Shown piece after piece: positions 14,800 through 14,865 of a stretch of 14,865 bases of DNA. Source of the DNA: Nocardioidaceae bacterium. GTDB lineage: Bacteria; Actinomycetota; Actinomycetes; Propionibacteriales; Nocardioidaceae. The first letter of the stretch is position 1. Every line of letters starts with the position of its first letter. The position numbers and the translations under genes were made by a program. The notes under the pieces are model-generated. The model was not told the origin of the DNA. It did not search any database and saw nothing but the letters and a program-made list of their open reading frames with translations. The stretch spans positions 1-14,865 of the forward strand of contig JACCVA010000288.1 in the NCBI GenBank assembly GCA_013698435.1, read 5' to 3'.

Positions 14800-14865
14800 G
14801 TGACGAAGCCGCGGCACCGCGCCGACATGTTTATCGATCCCGACACCGACCCACGTGAGGACGGC
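14800..14865 (+). CDS. Possible start of a DinB/DUF664-type gene, cut by window end
   Basis: From GTG 14800 an open frame of 22 codons runs off the window: it contains RADMFIDPDTDPREDG, which resembles the N-terminus of actinobacterial DinB/DUF664 (mycothiol-transferase-like) proteins, where a DPRE segment precedes a conserved ERATL stretch. ATG 14827 is an alternative start in the same frame. No good Shine-Dalgarno is visible, and the segment is short, so the call rests on recall of the family pattern and is tentative. It would be divergent from the ArsR remnant. Confidence 0.35.
   Translation, partial: MTKPRHRADMFIDPDTDPREDG

Noticed and set aside
1..14865. CRISPR arrays, tRNA or rRNA genes, phage attachment repeats
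   Set aside because: No regularly spaced direct repeats, cloverleaf-like segments or rRNA signatures were seen in the gaps, which are all short.

Overview
The window is very GC-rich, with strong G/C bias at third codon positions, GTG as well as ATG starts, and several 4-bp ATGA/GTGA stop-start overlaps. With the gene families seen, this points to a high-GC actinobacterium. No rRNA or other marker fixes a genus. Ten protein genes (one cut by the left window edge), one gene remnant, one possible gene start at the right edge and one complete insertion sequence account for nearly all of it.

Region 1 (1-7368) is part of a surface-glycan locus with two divergent arms separated by an 89-bp gap (4988-5076). 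The left arm, on the minus strand, reads: GT2 glycosyltransferase (4987-4100), NodU/CmcH-type carbamoyltransferase (3999-2362), a GT2 glycosyltransferase fused to a GmhB-like HAD phosphatase (2365-866), and a GT9 heptosyltransferase-like protein that runs off the window (869-1). The last three are joined by 4-bp overlaps. The right arm, on the plus strand, reads: UDP-glucose 6-dehydrogenase (5077-6405) and, with no spacing, a GT4 glycosyltransferase (6406-7368). Together they suggest a polymer or glycoconjugate containing a manno-heptose and a uronic acid, with carbamoylated sugar. The remaining heptose genes (GmhA, HldE-like) would be expected beyond the left edge.

Region 2 (7487-13036) is a compact three-gene plus-strand operon: a 16-cysteine ferredoxin subunit fused to an NrfD-like membrane anchor, a 951-residue molybdopterin oxidoreductase with a [4Fe-4S] site and a probable cysteine Mo ligand, and an Mrp/ApbC-type Fe-S carrier ATPase whose start overlaps the preceding stop. 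None has a visible twin-arginine signal, so the predicted enzyme faces the cytoplasm and exchanges electrons with the quinone pool. Its layout recalls SoeABC (sulfite) or PadBCD (phenylacetyl-CoA) enzymes, but the substrate cannot be read from the sequence. Mrp probably supplies its many Fe-S clusters.

Region 3 (13087-14865) is a recombination scar. A complete ISL3-family element (13087-14542) has 23-bp imperfect terminal repeats, an intact transposase and a leader hairpin over the transposase ribosome binding site. It has no target duplication and abuts a frameshifted, truncated ArsR-type regulator remnant whose missing 3' end is not on the other side. At the right edge a divergent reading frame begins that may be a DinB/DUF664-type protein.
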